DNA of 64,000 bases from Sanguinoderma infundibulare (lineage: Eukaryota; Basidiomycota; Agaricomycetes; Polyporales; Polyporaceae): positions 930,001 to 994,000 of the forward strand of contig JAVLRN010000008.1 in assembly GCA_032821775.1 (NCBI GenBank). Direction: 5' to 3'. The position numbers and the translations under genes are program-made. Below the pieces are notes generated by a model. It was given only the letters and a program-made list of their open reading frames with translations, did not search any database and was not told the DNA's origin. Positions 43,225-55,139 of this stretch are shown here, one piece after another; positions within the stretch are counted from its first letter, which is position 1; every line of letters starts with the position of its first letter.

Positions 43225-46200
43225 CTATCGATGATCTCGGTCCTCCTCTGCTGCCTCGAACATCATATCTGAGAAGCGGAGACATGTTGAGCAAACCGTC
43301 TCGCGGTACAGAACAGGCAGCGAAAGCTCACCTTGCCACATGGAGTTCTGCATTGACGATAGGATATCGTCCTCATCACCCGAATGCGAATCTCTGGACG
43401 TCGAGCTCTCCAGCCTGCAAGTTCTCGCCGTCAGCGCTGAGACCGTGCCAAGACATCGCACCCGCAGCTCACCTGCTACTCATGTCAATCGATAGCATGC
43501 TGGCATCGCTCGTTCGCTGTCTCCGCTGGAGCGGGTGCGACGGCATGTCCAGTGCGAACGACACGTCTGGCGACTGAAGCACTCCCGGTGTGATAACAAT
43601 CGGCGGGTCCATGCCGTCTTTGGACCGATGAATCGGCGTCTGGTACGGCGACGTGATGTCCCGGGTCATCATCGGAGGCGTGGTGGGGAAGTCGTCGTCG
43701 ACGATGATGGCAGGGATGTCTGTGAGGATGGAGATTGTCAGCCTCCACGAGAACGACGAGATGCACGAACTCCGGAGCTACTAACCTGGGCCACCCATCT
43801 GCTGCATGCGAGCCTGCTCCCGCTGTGCAGCGTACCGCCGGCGGTACAAAATCATCAGCAGGAGCGACTGTACACGATCGAAGTCCACCAGATCCGCGAC
43901 AAGCTTGTTCGTCTCCGTCCGCACGACGAGGTCCTTCAATCTACGTCAGGAAGGTCAGGAGATCATGGCGGTTAGGAAGTTCAATGCAATCACTTACACA
44001 AGAGCGTCCCGGTCCACGATGAGCTTGTGGTGTGCGAGCAACAGGAGCATGTTCGTGAAGGAGATGCCCTTTCCAGGCTCGTGCGAGATGCGAGCCTCGT
44101 GGTAGAGCCGATTGTAGAGTGCCTTCCTCCGCTTGATCGTCCCTCGGTCGATGTTGCTGAGCACCATCTCCGTCTTGTTGAAGTCGTACCCCTCAACGAC
44201 CTTGAAGCCCTGAGTCGCAACATCCTTTGACAGCGCCATGACACGCGGGATGCTGAACTCGGTAGGGTATATCTTGACCTCGAAGATACCGCTCAGTTTC
44301 TGCAAAGTTGGTTAGTATATCAACTTGGGACAAAGTACTTCATTTCACGTACCCCGAAGAAGCGCACGAAGTTGTGACGCTCCAGGTACCCCGTCTTCGG
44401 GTTGGCGAACTCGGCCCAGACCTTCTTGAACGCACGCATCTCCTCACGGGTGATGGACTTGGCTCCGCCGGTCATCTGGAATACGTAGTAGAAGCTCTCG
44501 ACGACAACACCAGTGAACAAGTTGGCGAAGATGTACTGCGAATCGAAATCGATTAAGAAGCTGTCACGATGGATGCAGCATGCCGAACTTACCATGCTCA
44601 GCAAATTCCACGCGATGAAGAGAGTGAACGCCCAAGCGACGCTACCACAGTCCGTCGGTCCTCCATCGGTGACGGTGCAACGGGGATACTCGAACGCACT
44701 GACCGACACGTCAGCGTAAAGCGACGACGGCTGTCCAATGTCCAAGCACGCCACTTACAAGTCGTGCATGTACTGATTCCATCCTTCCCCTGTAGTCATG
44801 AACGCCAACATGACCAACGCGTTCGGCATACTCGCGTAGTTCTGCAACAGGTTCTCTCCCGTATTCCACTTCGTCATGCCGAACACCTCAAGGTAGAGGA
44901 TGGCGAAGAACAAGAATAGAATGACCCAAAGACCGAGCAAGCTGAGAATGACGGGCAAACTTCCACTGTTCCATAGGACCTGGATCAGCTTGCAAGAATC
45001 GTTTCGCTGGTAGGAAGCACTTACACAGCCGTCTTGAAGAGCTTGTTGAGACTGTTCACCCGCTGCACGAGCTTCAGGGCTATACTCGTGATGAAGAGCT
45101 TCTGCAGCTGCTGGATGGCGAAGCTGCCCGTATAAAAACGCACGATCAACGTAGTGTGGAGACTGCCGATGGCGACCACGATGTCGAACATATTCCACCC
45201 GTTAGCACTGTAGCTCGACCACCCAAGACCGAAGAACCGGACGAAAACGTCGACGCAGTACATGACGGTGATGAAGATGAAGAAGTCGTCTGCACCGCGT
45301 AGAGGACTCAGTACCAGGTAAGTTCGAATGAGGATCAGACTTACTGCGGAATTCGTCCAGGGCATGTTGCGGCGTGAACGTCTGCGTCATCAGAGCGATA
45401 ACATGCAGAGTGTACAGCACAGTCATCATCCGTGACCACCAGCCGTGCTTGTGGACCGCCCGGTCGTAACACCACTGACGGACGCGCCACGTCGGCCGCT
45501 TCTTGGGTCGTTTCGACGGACGCTGCCGCTTGATCAGCTTTTGCAAGTCGATCCACTCTCGTTGAGGTTGGGTGAGCAGCGCGGAGCCCGTCTTCGACGT
45601 GAAGTTCCCGATGATGATACTGTATCAATAGTCAGCATCGTCTTGCCGCTACGACAACACGGCTCCGTACGTACCTGACGAAAAGCGTCAAGATGACTAC
45701 ACCGCCCATCAAGTTGTAGATGAGGAAGAAGATCGAGTTGACCACCATAGCATTCGTCTGAGGTTGTTGATTCTGGCCAGTGATACTCGTCGCTACGCCC
45801 ATCACATCGATCCACCCCTCCAAGGAGACGATCTCGAACAGGATAAGGAGCGACTGGCGGAAAGTGTCAAACGAGAATGATGTCGACGGTGCCGGATTCT
45901 CCCAGACGCGGGGTATCAGGAAGTTGAACGCGTTATTCCCGTCGGCGTCATTGATCGTGCTGCTCGTGTACTCGCCAATGCAATCGGAGATGCCTGTTGC
46001 GTTGCCATCGTTACATTCATTCGTGAAGCCGGCGAATATGTTCAAACCCCAGACGGCGTACGGAATCATGTAGAGGATGGCGAGCAGAGCAGCGTCAAGA
46101 ATCCGGAGCATACCAGAGATGATCAGCGATTCGAAGGTAGACCGCATCTTGTCAATGAGGGTGATTAGCCGCAGGGCGCGCAACGCTTTGAGTGATCGGG

Positions 46201-49200
46201 TGAATCGACTGAGGCCGCCGATGAAGAAGATACCGGTGACGGCGTTGACGAGGACACCGGCAAGGACGAAAATGTCGAGGACATTCCAGATGCTCCGGAC
46301 GTAGGCATTCGGCGTGAACAAGAACCCGTCCGCGATGATCTTGATTATGAACTCCAGAAGTAGGACAAGTGCGAACGAGGCCTCCGCGATGTCGAACCAC
46401 GTCCCTCGCACGAGACCGTGCGCCATGTAAAACTGACGGCGGTACATAGGCGTCGCGATGCTCTCGACAACGATGCCGCCGATGACGCTGAGGAGGAGTA
46501 GCAGCTGAAAGATCGGATGAGCGATCGGTGACTGCGGGGTTCCGAAGATACGATCTCCACCAGCTGGCGCCACGAGCTTCTGGCACGCCCTGCGAAGCCA
46601 GTTCTTCTGAGAGAAGATCCAGAACGTCTTGTCGTATGTCGGGTGGTCGCGAATGAAGTCGGCCTTCTGTGCGCGTCGTTCGTACAAGGCATCGTTCAGC
46701 TCTTCCGCATCAGCAGCGTCGTTGTTGAGCGCCGCCAGCACCTCCCTGGTCCACAGTAAGACACAAATCGAAGGTTACAAGGCGAGAATGCTTACAAGTG
46801 CCTCTCGGTTTCCTCATCAACCGGGTCGGCAGGTGCGACAGAGTCACGGCGCCCATTCCGAAGGGTGGTTAGCGGAACATCTCCAGCAGAAACATCACCC
46901 GCAAACAAGCGCTGCAGTTTTCGAAGCGTCGACGCAGAGTACGACCGAGCTGTGCCTCCTCGGCGGCTCGACGGGTCCTGTATACGTGCAATCAGCCTCA
47001 ATTAGGCGTACAAAAAAAGAAAGAACGTACGACGACAGACTTCTCCCGCTTAGGGAGGCTGTAGTCCTGCACGAGCGCTTTCTGCATCGGCAGCACAAGA
47101 TTGGACGGGAGCTCGACTTGAACGGCCTTCGGCTGCGCCTTGAGCCAGCGGTACGGATTCAGCTTGCGAACCCATGCCGCGCGAGCCTGCTGGGGTCGAT
47201 GGGAAGCCCAGTAGTGGGATGCCTGTCTGCTGCGTTTCGACTCTTCGGCGACGTCGAAGTTCTCGTTGATCACCGCAATGAACATCTGAAGGACGATAAC
47301 TGTCATATCGTCAGCATGACGTTCCCTATGGAGTGCATGCGCTCGAACACTTACAGTTCGCAAAGAACATCCACCCGGCAAAGAACAGGACAACAATTGC
47401 CGACTGGCGAAGAGCAACCTCGGCCGTGGCTGCGGTGTATAAGACGGTCGGCCAGTTCTCCGACGAGAAGACTTGGTATACGGCCAGGAAGGTGTTATAC
47501 AACGTGCCGAAGTCGATGAGGCCACCCTGTTTGACGTCGCCGCTCACGAGCTGCACGGCAAACAGCGCAGCGAGCAGGTTGATCTCGATCAAGAACAGGG
47601 ACATGTTGGCTAGACCGTACATGTTTCCGAAGACAGCGAGCTACAGGACAGTAGCAGTCACATAAGGCACGGCTTCTGAAACAAGCGAAAACGTAAAGGC
47701 ACGCACCAACAACGGCTTCATCCTGGGAATCTCCAGAATGACGCGGTAGAACCGCATGAGCTGGAAGATTGTAAGCCAGGGATAAACGCTGGAGCGGTGA
47801 ATGGCAGGAATCTGAATGATGCTTGAGCCGATGGCGAGAATGAGATCCAGAACGTTCTGTCCCCGATAGAAGAACTTCCTCCAGTCAGGTAGGTACGTCA
47901 TCACTCGAATGACGATCTCGACGTCGAACATGAGCGTAAGCCCAAGCTCGCCTTTGTCCAGGATCTGAGTGTGAAGGTCCGACATGTCCACAGTACGCGT
48001 GGCCTGCAAAATGAGGGAGGCCAGGGCGAACGCTACCCAGCACCAGCGGATGTTTTCATAGATGTCCCGAATCCGGTTCCGCCCAGCGACCCGTCTTCCG
48101 TCAACCATAGACCATCCCTCCTCGTTTGGGTCCACCGCTGGTGCAAGGCTGCAGTCCACGCGTTCAGTCAAAAGGTTGTACCAGAACAAGGTGAACTCCA
48201 GTACTCACGGTGCAGCGCCGAACGCGCTCTTCTTTGTGTCCGAGCGAATGGCTGAGAACGTGTTCGTGATCACAGCAACGAACAGGTTAATGAGCCAAAA
48301 GTTGAGGACGATGATACAGACGATGAAAAAAAGGCAGGACACGAAGAACTCCGAGTTCATCATCTGATACATAAGTCCTGACCACTGCAATGTCGTTAGT
48401 TTTTCGGCATCCTGACTGCAGGATAAGTATGGCTTACACCGTTGGCTGACGAAACAATGAAGACCTGAAGTGCAGCGTAGTAAATGGCATCAAAGCTCTC
48501 GATGTTCGATTCGGGGTTAGTGTCGTTCTCCTGATAAGTGTACATGGTAAGCACTCATGGGTTGGGTTACCGCGGTCCGAGGTCCCTTACCATGCATATC
48601 TGCCCAAGTGGGCAGATGTATCCCTTGACAGATCCGTGCCCACCGTCTGGGTTAAGCCAACCAACAGGCTGGAGAGTGGTGGGGTCGATGTATCCACCAC
48701 AGTTCTGCGACAAAGGAAAGCCAACCCCGTCCACAAATAGACGACATGTCCGAAGGAAGGATCCCTTGAATGACTGGATACCGATGATGCTGCGAATCCG
48801 TCAATTGAATTATCAAGGCTTCAACATGATGGCGCACTCACGAGAACAATATCATGGCGAACAACACAAAATATGCGACGCTGGCGAGCAATGGACGTGC
48901 TGTCTTGAGAGAGCGCATGATAGTCTACAGACGTAGTCAATGTCATGCATCTAGACCAAGGGTAGCAGATGCACTTACAGTTGTACCGGAAGTGATAGCT
49001 AACAACCTGGCGGTGCGCAGCACGCTCATGGCCCGAAACAAACCAATATGGTACTGGTCGTGTTCCACGCCAGCGGATGCTAGAGCAAAGGTAATCCAAA
49101 AACTGACGATAGCAATGAAATCTATCCTAGTCCAACTATGCCGAAGAAAAGGAAGGTTGCGTTGCGTTTGACTTCGGGAGTCTTCGACGCTGAGTCCGAA

Positions 49201-50845
49201 AGGTAGCGTGAGGGTCTCACTGGTATTGTCGGAACGGAGAGCTTGGGATAGGAATGTAGGTTCGGAGGGATTACGGATGTGGGCGTGAATATTCTGGGCC
49301 CCAGCCATCGCCTTCTCCATCATGGGCGCCTTCGACTGGACGGTGTCCGAGCGAGCCCTGGACTGTGTCGAATTTGCGTTGTCGACATTTGACGACAAAG
49401 ATGCAGAAGCTGAGTGGTGAAGGACGAAAGGACGCGCCATGTTTCTTCGCAGATTAGAGAGACGTTGGGTGATAGTCTGTCCGCGGTGTAATTTGGAGGT
49501 GGAGTGGGAGGTATTAACAGACGAGGTGCGAGCAAGATTAAAGCTAGCCTCTGCAGCGGTGTTTGGGGGTCGGACATCAGGGTATGTTGAGAACGGCGAT
49601 TGAAAGAGCGTGGAGACGGGGACTTCTGGGTCTAGCAGAAAGCCAGATACACATATTCGAGCAAACGCTTCCAGCCTAGTTTATGTGAGCGCATGAAGGG
49701 GTATCGTAAGAAAATCGGAGTAGGCGCAAGATGTGGAGGAAATAGTAGGCACTCACGTAAATAAGCAGAACAATACGAACAGCACATAGTCTTCCCAGGC
49801 TTGGAAGTAGCCTACAATGGACGGCGGTGGGTTACCGTCAGTCCAGTCTGCTGGTAGGGCATGGGGAATGGATGCTTGGATGAAAAGAACGGCCCCATTT
49901 AGGATGATCAGCAGCAGTATCACCGGCTCCGTCCATCTAAAGGCGGACGCCGCCGAACATTTCGAGGTTCCGGTTGTTAGAGCACTGGCATGGATGTGTT
50001 AGGGAGAGAAACACTCACGGATACGTCAGGAACTTGTACATCGCCAATCGTAGCTTGCTACGAGGCCCCAAGCAGCCAAGCGTACGACCCCGTATGGGAA
50101 GGGCCTTTGACAGGTCCGGGAGCACCTCGTCCTCGTCGTGCATCTCATCCTCGTCCTTCTCACTCCGCTCGTCTACATCTTGTAACCGGATGTGGTCCTC
50201 CAACCCGTATCCTCCGAAGTTCACGACGCGTAACGAAGCGCGTCGCAGGTTGCGAGACACGGTCTTGAGCGTCGTTCCAGTCTTCTTCAGCGGAGACGTG
50301 CTGTAGCGAACCGTCTTCCGCCGAGCCGTCCTAGGCGACGAACCTGAGCGTTCCGGATCGACGGCGTCGCTGATCCCCCATTCACTGCGTGTGTCCTGCC
50401 GGGACATGTTGGCTGTGAGGTAAGCCTCGTCGTCGTCGCGTGTACTGTCCGTGGTATCGCCGGATTCGCGGAAGTGTGGGGAAATGAGAGAAGCAGAAGA
50501 CTGGCCAGGTTGTGACGTGGAGTATATTGCCCTCGTGTCCTGATAGCGAGAGCGATAGGAGGGTGCGGGGAATCCTTCATCTTCCGTAGGGGAGTCGAAC
50601 GGGTCTCCGGAAGGCCACGCCGCGCGCGATGGACCTGCCACGGGTCCAGGTAGGTCTTCTGAAGCCTGCAGATTGAAACGCAAAGGATCCTGGACGCCGC
50701 CCCAGCTAGTCCGGCGTCGAGCAATATTGCTGTCGGAGGAGAGGGGTGTGGTCGGACGGGAGGTGACTAGCCCAGCAGGAGTTCCAGTTAGATCTACAGC
50801 GGAGGAGGAAGAGCGGTGCGAGATGGAGGCTTGGCTCGCGTCCAT
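43225..50845 (-). CDS. cch1: Cch1 voltage-gated calcium channel alpha subunit
   Basis: The fungal high-affinity plasma-membrane Ca2+ channel, working with Mid1 in stress and calcineurin signalling. It opens with a long cytosolic Ser/Thr-rich N-terminus ([19 protein letters not shown]). Four six-helix repeats follow, with S4 segments such as [32 protein letters not shown] and [17 protein letters not shown]. The pore loops read SSANGWSGLMY (I), [11 protein letters not shown] (II), [11 protein letters not shown] (III) and [11 protein letters not shown] (IV), giving a selectivity ring N-E-E-E. After repeat IV there is an EF-hand-like segment ([20 protein letters not shown]) and a Ser-rich tail ending AAEEDRDHR. 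More than 20 short introns; by length and introns I estimate about 2,000 residues. It shares a 266 bp divergent promoter region with the EamA transporter. Confidence 0.95.
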
Positions 50846-51111
50846 ACGGCTTAAGGGGAGAAGACTTATGCGAGCTCGCTGTGCATGGCGGCGACGACGG
50901 GTGGATGGGCGTTGCTAGTACATACCGCTTCTGGAGTTAATCATGTTCCATTGTCCATGTGCTCCGCCTGGCTGAGAATGAAAACAAGCCTGTCGGAGTA
51001 CAACTGACATGCTTCTGGTTTTATCGGAGTTTGTATTGTACGGCTTGGCGATCTTGGCCGCCGACGCGCACTCCTTGCCCGCCCTTGTCGTCAATCTCAA
51101 CGAGCGCATAC
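50846..51111. promoter_or_regulatory. divergent promoter, cch1 and EamA transporter
   Basis: Only 266 bp separate the two start codons, so regulatory sequence is probably shared. No TATA box is evident. Confidence 0.55.
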
Positions 51112-53133
51112 ATGCGTCTGGCTGAGGATCTCGGCGGCGACACACCCAAGGCCCCAATGCCGTCGACAAGCAGGACCCCTCACGTAACAACCACGCCCGC
51201 GCTCGAGGCCACGGTTCCCCGGCCACCACAGGTCTCCTATATTTCGGCACCGACAACGTCAAACAACACAGGGGCAGCACCGCCCCCGCTGCGAGTCCGC
51301 CGTTGGACTTCGAATTATGCCAGGCGTGTCTGTGGGATCGTGGAAAGCAACATAGGCTTGTTGCTCGTCGCATCGGCCCAGTTGTTCTTCTCATTGATGA
51401 ATGTGGGGGTGAAAACGCTCAATAGTCTCGATCCACCTGTTCCCCCGGTTGAGGTGAGCCGTTCATTAAATTTCGTGTATGCAGTACAGCAATTTGCTCA
51501 TGTTGCCCGCCAGCTGATCTTCGTGAGAATGGTACGTGTGTGCTACATGCTTGAACTGTCGTGTCTTCTGGCAAACGCGAGCGATCGCCGAGCTGTGCAA
51601 GTCGACAAATCGACGAAGAACCATTGTTGAAGTCGAAGATGTCAATGTCAGGGCATTACTTGGCTGTGCTGTGTGGCTTACATGTGAGTAGGGTTTCCCT
51701 CGAACCCAAGGTGTCCTTCTCATTAGCCGCAGGCATTTGATGAAAATTCCGGATCCATTCTTTGGCCCGAAGGGTGTCCGACATTTTTTGGTTCAACGCG
51801 GATTCTTTGGGTACGTGGCAAATGACGCTCAGCAGAAGGCAGCCGCTGCTGCTGAACCTGTTCGTAACCATGGTCGCATGCAGATTCATAGGACTCTTCG
51901 GGTTGTATTATTCCCTGCAATATTTATCGCTATCAGATGCAACTGTCCTGCAATTCCTGTCACCGATGTTCACTGCAATCGCCGGTGCGGTCTTCTTGCA
52001 CGAGGCGTTCTCATGGCGGGAAACACTTGCCGGGGGTATGTCCAACCGACCGAAATTTTAATTTTGTCCTACGCTGATCAATCCCAAACCGAAGTGGCCA
52101 GCCTAGCGGGAGTGGTACTCATCGCACGTCCTCGATTCTTATTCGGGATTACCGACGATGAAGTGCCGATACCACCCGATGATTTGGTGAAGCGGATGCT
52201 GGCCAACGAGATCACACCTGCTCAGCGCCTGACAGCAGTAGGGTATGTGAAGCATCTCAAATGGGTGTCGTTTTGCCTGATTCAATCGGCTATCCAGAGC
52301 TGCGCTGCTCGGTACGGTGGGTGCGGCAGGTGCATGTGAGAGTGTCCTATTGGTTTTGATTGATAAAGCACGACAAGTGACCATAAATCAATTACAGACA
52401 CTACCATCTGCCACATTGGCAAACGAGCGCATGCGCTGCATAGTATGGTCGCCTTTTCTGGATTGTGTATGATCGTCACTGCCATTGCGTATGTGTCGAA
52501 TTTCTCGATGTTACGTACTGTATCACCGATAATCACATCGCTATTTAGTATGGCAGCTCTTCAAATTCCTGTGGTAGTTCCGATGAAACGGGATTGGCTT
52601 CTAATGCTCTTGTTCATAGGACTCGCCGGATTTGTCGCCCAGGTATGCCGCCTACGACATCCGCGCTCAACATGCGCTGACTGTGTGGCAGATGCTGCTA
52701 ACCATGGGCCTACAACGCGAGGCCGCCGGACGAGGCGCTATCGCAGTCTACGGACAGGAAAGTGTTTTTTCTTTGCGCTTCGCATCACGCTAAACAGAGA
52801 GAGTACAGATCGTGTTTGCCACGGCATTTGAGCGTATCTTCTTCCATACAGCCCCTTCTCCCTTGTCTATCGTCGGAACTCTCATCATTGTCAGCTCTGC
52901 ACTCTATGTTGCTGTACGTCTTCTGATGTCTGTTTACTGAGCGATCTGATTCACTGTTCGAAATCCTGTAGCTCACGAAGAAAACGAAGTCACGAGCTGA
53001 ACATCGGCCCGTGAAATCAGATGATCCGGCTGTTGAAGAAGGACTGCTGGAGAACCATGAAACCGATGAAGACGCTGAAGACGAAACCAACCCCAATGCA
53101 CCAACCGCCCTCCCAGACGATCCAGCATACTAA
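51112..53133 (+). CDS. EamA/DMT-superfamily transporter
   Basis: A ten-helix drug/metabolite-type transporter, probably of the SLC35G-like group; substrate unknown. A disordered Pro/Thr-rich N-terminus (MRLAEDLGGDTPKAPMPST) precedes the first helix NIGLLLVASAQLFFSLMNVG. Family blocks across short exons: KTLNSLDPPVPPVE, LIFVRM|AITWLCCVAYM, IPDPFFGPKGVRHFLVQRGF, GLYYSLQYLSLSDATVLQFL and SPMFTAIAGAVFLHEAFSWR (EamA repeat 1); later AFSGLCMIVTAIAYVSNFSM, MLLTMGLQREAAGRGAIAVY and VGTLIIVSSALYVA (EamA repeat 2). A charged cytosolic tail ends TALPDDPAY. About ten introns. Splice joins between 52,050 and 52,430 are uncertain. Confidence 0.85.
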
Positions 53134-53419
53134 CCGCTACTCTGTCCTAGTTTCCAAGCTTCACGGTACCCCTCCTCGCTCACCCACGCCCAGCCTTTGC
53201 GCTAGCCCGGTCATGATTTTGCCACACATGATGAGGACAGGGAGGCAACAGGGTTGGATCGATGAGGAGTCAATTCCGTCACGTGGGGCGGAACATTTCG
53301 GACGTTGATGTGGCTGTGCTGCGAGGAATGCCCTTCCGGAATAAATGTCATCTTTTCTTAGGCTCGTTCCCATTGGTTGGTATTCAAACTCCGGTCGAAA
53401 TCTCCCTCGTGCTTCCCAA

Positions 53420-53498
53420 CCGGCTGGTACAACTGGTGGGGGTCATGGCTGTACGTCCCAATATGGACCCCGTGTGAAAACGTACTTTGAAAAATCGC
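53420..53498 (+). repeat. inverted repeat arm 1
   Basis: Contains ACTGGTGGGGGTC, GCTGTACGTCCCAATATGG and ACCCCGTGTGAAAACGTACT; it matches the reverse complement of 54,375-54,450 with few differences over about 75 bp. Confidence 0.8.
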
Positions 53499-54374
53499 GA
53501 GTTGGCCCTCCAGAGAATCCTCAGCTGTACTCGAACACAGAGGAAATCCCTGTTACAAATTATCACATTAGACATTCATCACATGCCTGTGACCCTTAGC
53601 TTTGTTTATATGCAGCTGTGTATCTGAATACGAGCCATACGCGCTGTTCGGGCGTGCTCGCCATCCAAAGCCAAAGACGCCCGGTTGACGTCAGCGCTTC
53701 CGCATGCCGCTAGGCGCTCACCTGGAACCCGCTTGCATACATGATGTATGTTACGCTCGGAGCGCAGGTCCTGCGAGTTCTACCCCTGTTATATGCTTAT
53801 AGATGTTATAGGAGAACATTTTAATTTGTGAGAGGTCTGTTTCCCTCTCCGCATTTTGCATAATGACGTGGCCAATGGCACATGCACAGAACCAAGTTGA
53901 CGTCAGAGCGGCTTGGACTCGGCACTCTTGCTGAAATAACCATGCGCTGACACATGTCAAACACTTCTACACATAGTTTCTTCCCTGGTTGATTCCATTC
54001 TCATGTGTTTGAGCCTTTGTAGCCCACGCATTGCTTGTCCATAGCCTGATTGACCTATATAGGAGTTGAAATTTCAGCTTGGTTAGATAGTTTGCATCAA
54101 AATGAGGCATTTATGTGACACTTGAGGTTGACTACACCCTGCTCTGTAAGTTTCACATTTTGCTGTGGCATTGTTAGTCCACAACCACGGGTTTTGCGCA
54201 CATTGAGCCTGATTTATCAGCAAAACTCAGATCCTAGAGCCACTGGTTGCATAAATCCACCATTTTCGACACCACTGTGATTTATATAGGCATTATACAT
54301 CGTTTTTTTGAGTTTTGGTGGGAGAGAGCGGAGGCAATTGGTCTGTATTGTCAATTGTTCTGCGGGGCGGAAGT

Positions 54375-54450
54375 GCGATTTCACTAAGTACGTTTTCACA
54401 CGGGGTCCATATTGGGACGTACAGCCAGGACCCCCACCAGTTTTACCAGT
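54375..54450 (-). repeat. inverted repeat arm 2
   Basis: Reverse complement of 53,420-53,498; homology fades on both sides. The arms are about 0.88 kb apart and no target duplication was found, so this is not called a defined transposon. Confidence 0.8.
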
Positions 54451-55139
54451 CGTTAGGGAAGACACCTGCCTTTCACACTCCGCTCCCCCCAGAAAGGCAG
54501 GTGCCACGCGCTTCCCGAACGACTGGTTCGAGTCTAATCTTTTCTCTCCCAAATTCGCTCAAGTTCTCGACGAACCACGCCGCGGCTGGCAAGGGGCCAA
54601 TTCTGACACATGACACACCCGTTCAATAACTCGCCATCTGTCCGACATGGAAATAATAGTGGTTCGACGGCTCTCATTCAGAGTTCGGGACGAGATCGCA
54701 ATGGTGGTGCGTTTCTGACCTCCTCTCCTCGTCTTAGGCTCTCTTTCCTATCACTTCCATTCTGTTCCTGGCCTTATATCTGGCATACTAACCGGTACTG
54801 TATCATAGTTGCCAAGCCTCACGGTGCCCCTCCTCACTCGAGCATTTTGCGCCCGCCCTGACGAGTCGCTGTTACTACCCCTCCTTCAGTTTACATTAGC
54901 TGAAACACCGCAGCCGGCGAAGGCTTATATCGGAGTCCAACACCCGCGCATTGACGGATAAACCCCTCATACATGGCGGATGGCTCCTTCCGGTGTTGGG
55001 GACAGACCCCTGTTCCTCATTCAGGCTTTCTTACTTCCGACTCGCCCTCCTGCCACAGCGCCTTGCGTTGAAGAGTACAAATGGGTTGCAGTAGAAAGCG
55101 GGCGTCCCGACCGTTCCTTCGTCCTCGTGACACTCAGAC

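Larger units (their letters stand above)
53134..55139. other. AT-rich intergenic with diverged repeats
   Basis: No gene. Two repeat pairs are visible: a direct pair at 53,129-53,185 and 54,785-54,840 (TACTAACCG, then TCACGGT and CCCCTCCTC) and an inverted pair at 53,420-53,498 and 54,375-54,450. Composition is distinctly AT-richer from 53,600 to 54,350. The direct pair begins at the EamA stop codon, so the second copy may be a duplicated 3' flank. Confidence 0.6.

Noticed and set aside
54500..54545. GGTTCGAGTCT as a tRNA/SINE B box
   Set aside because: No A box at the proper distance and no tRNA fold; probably chance.
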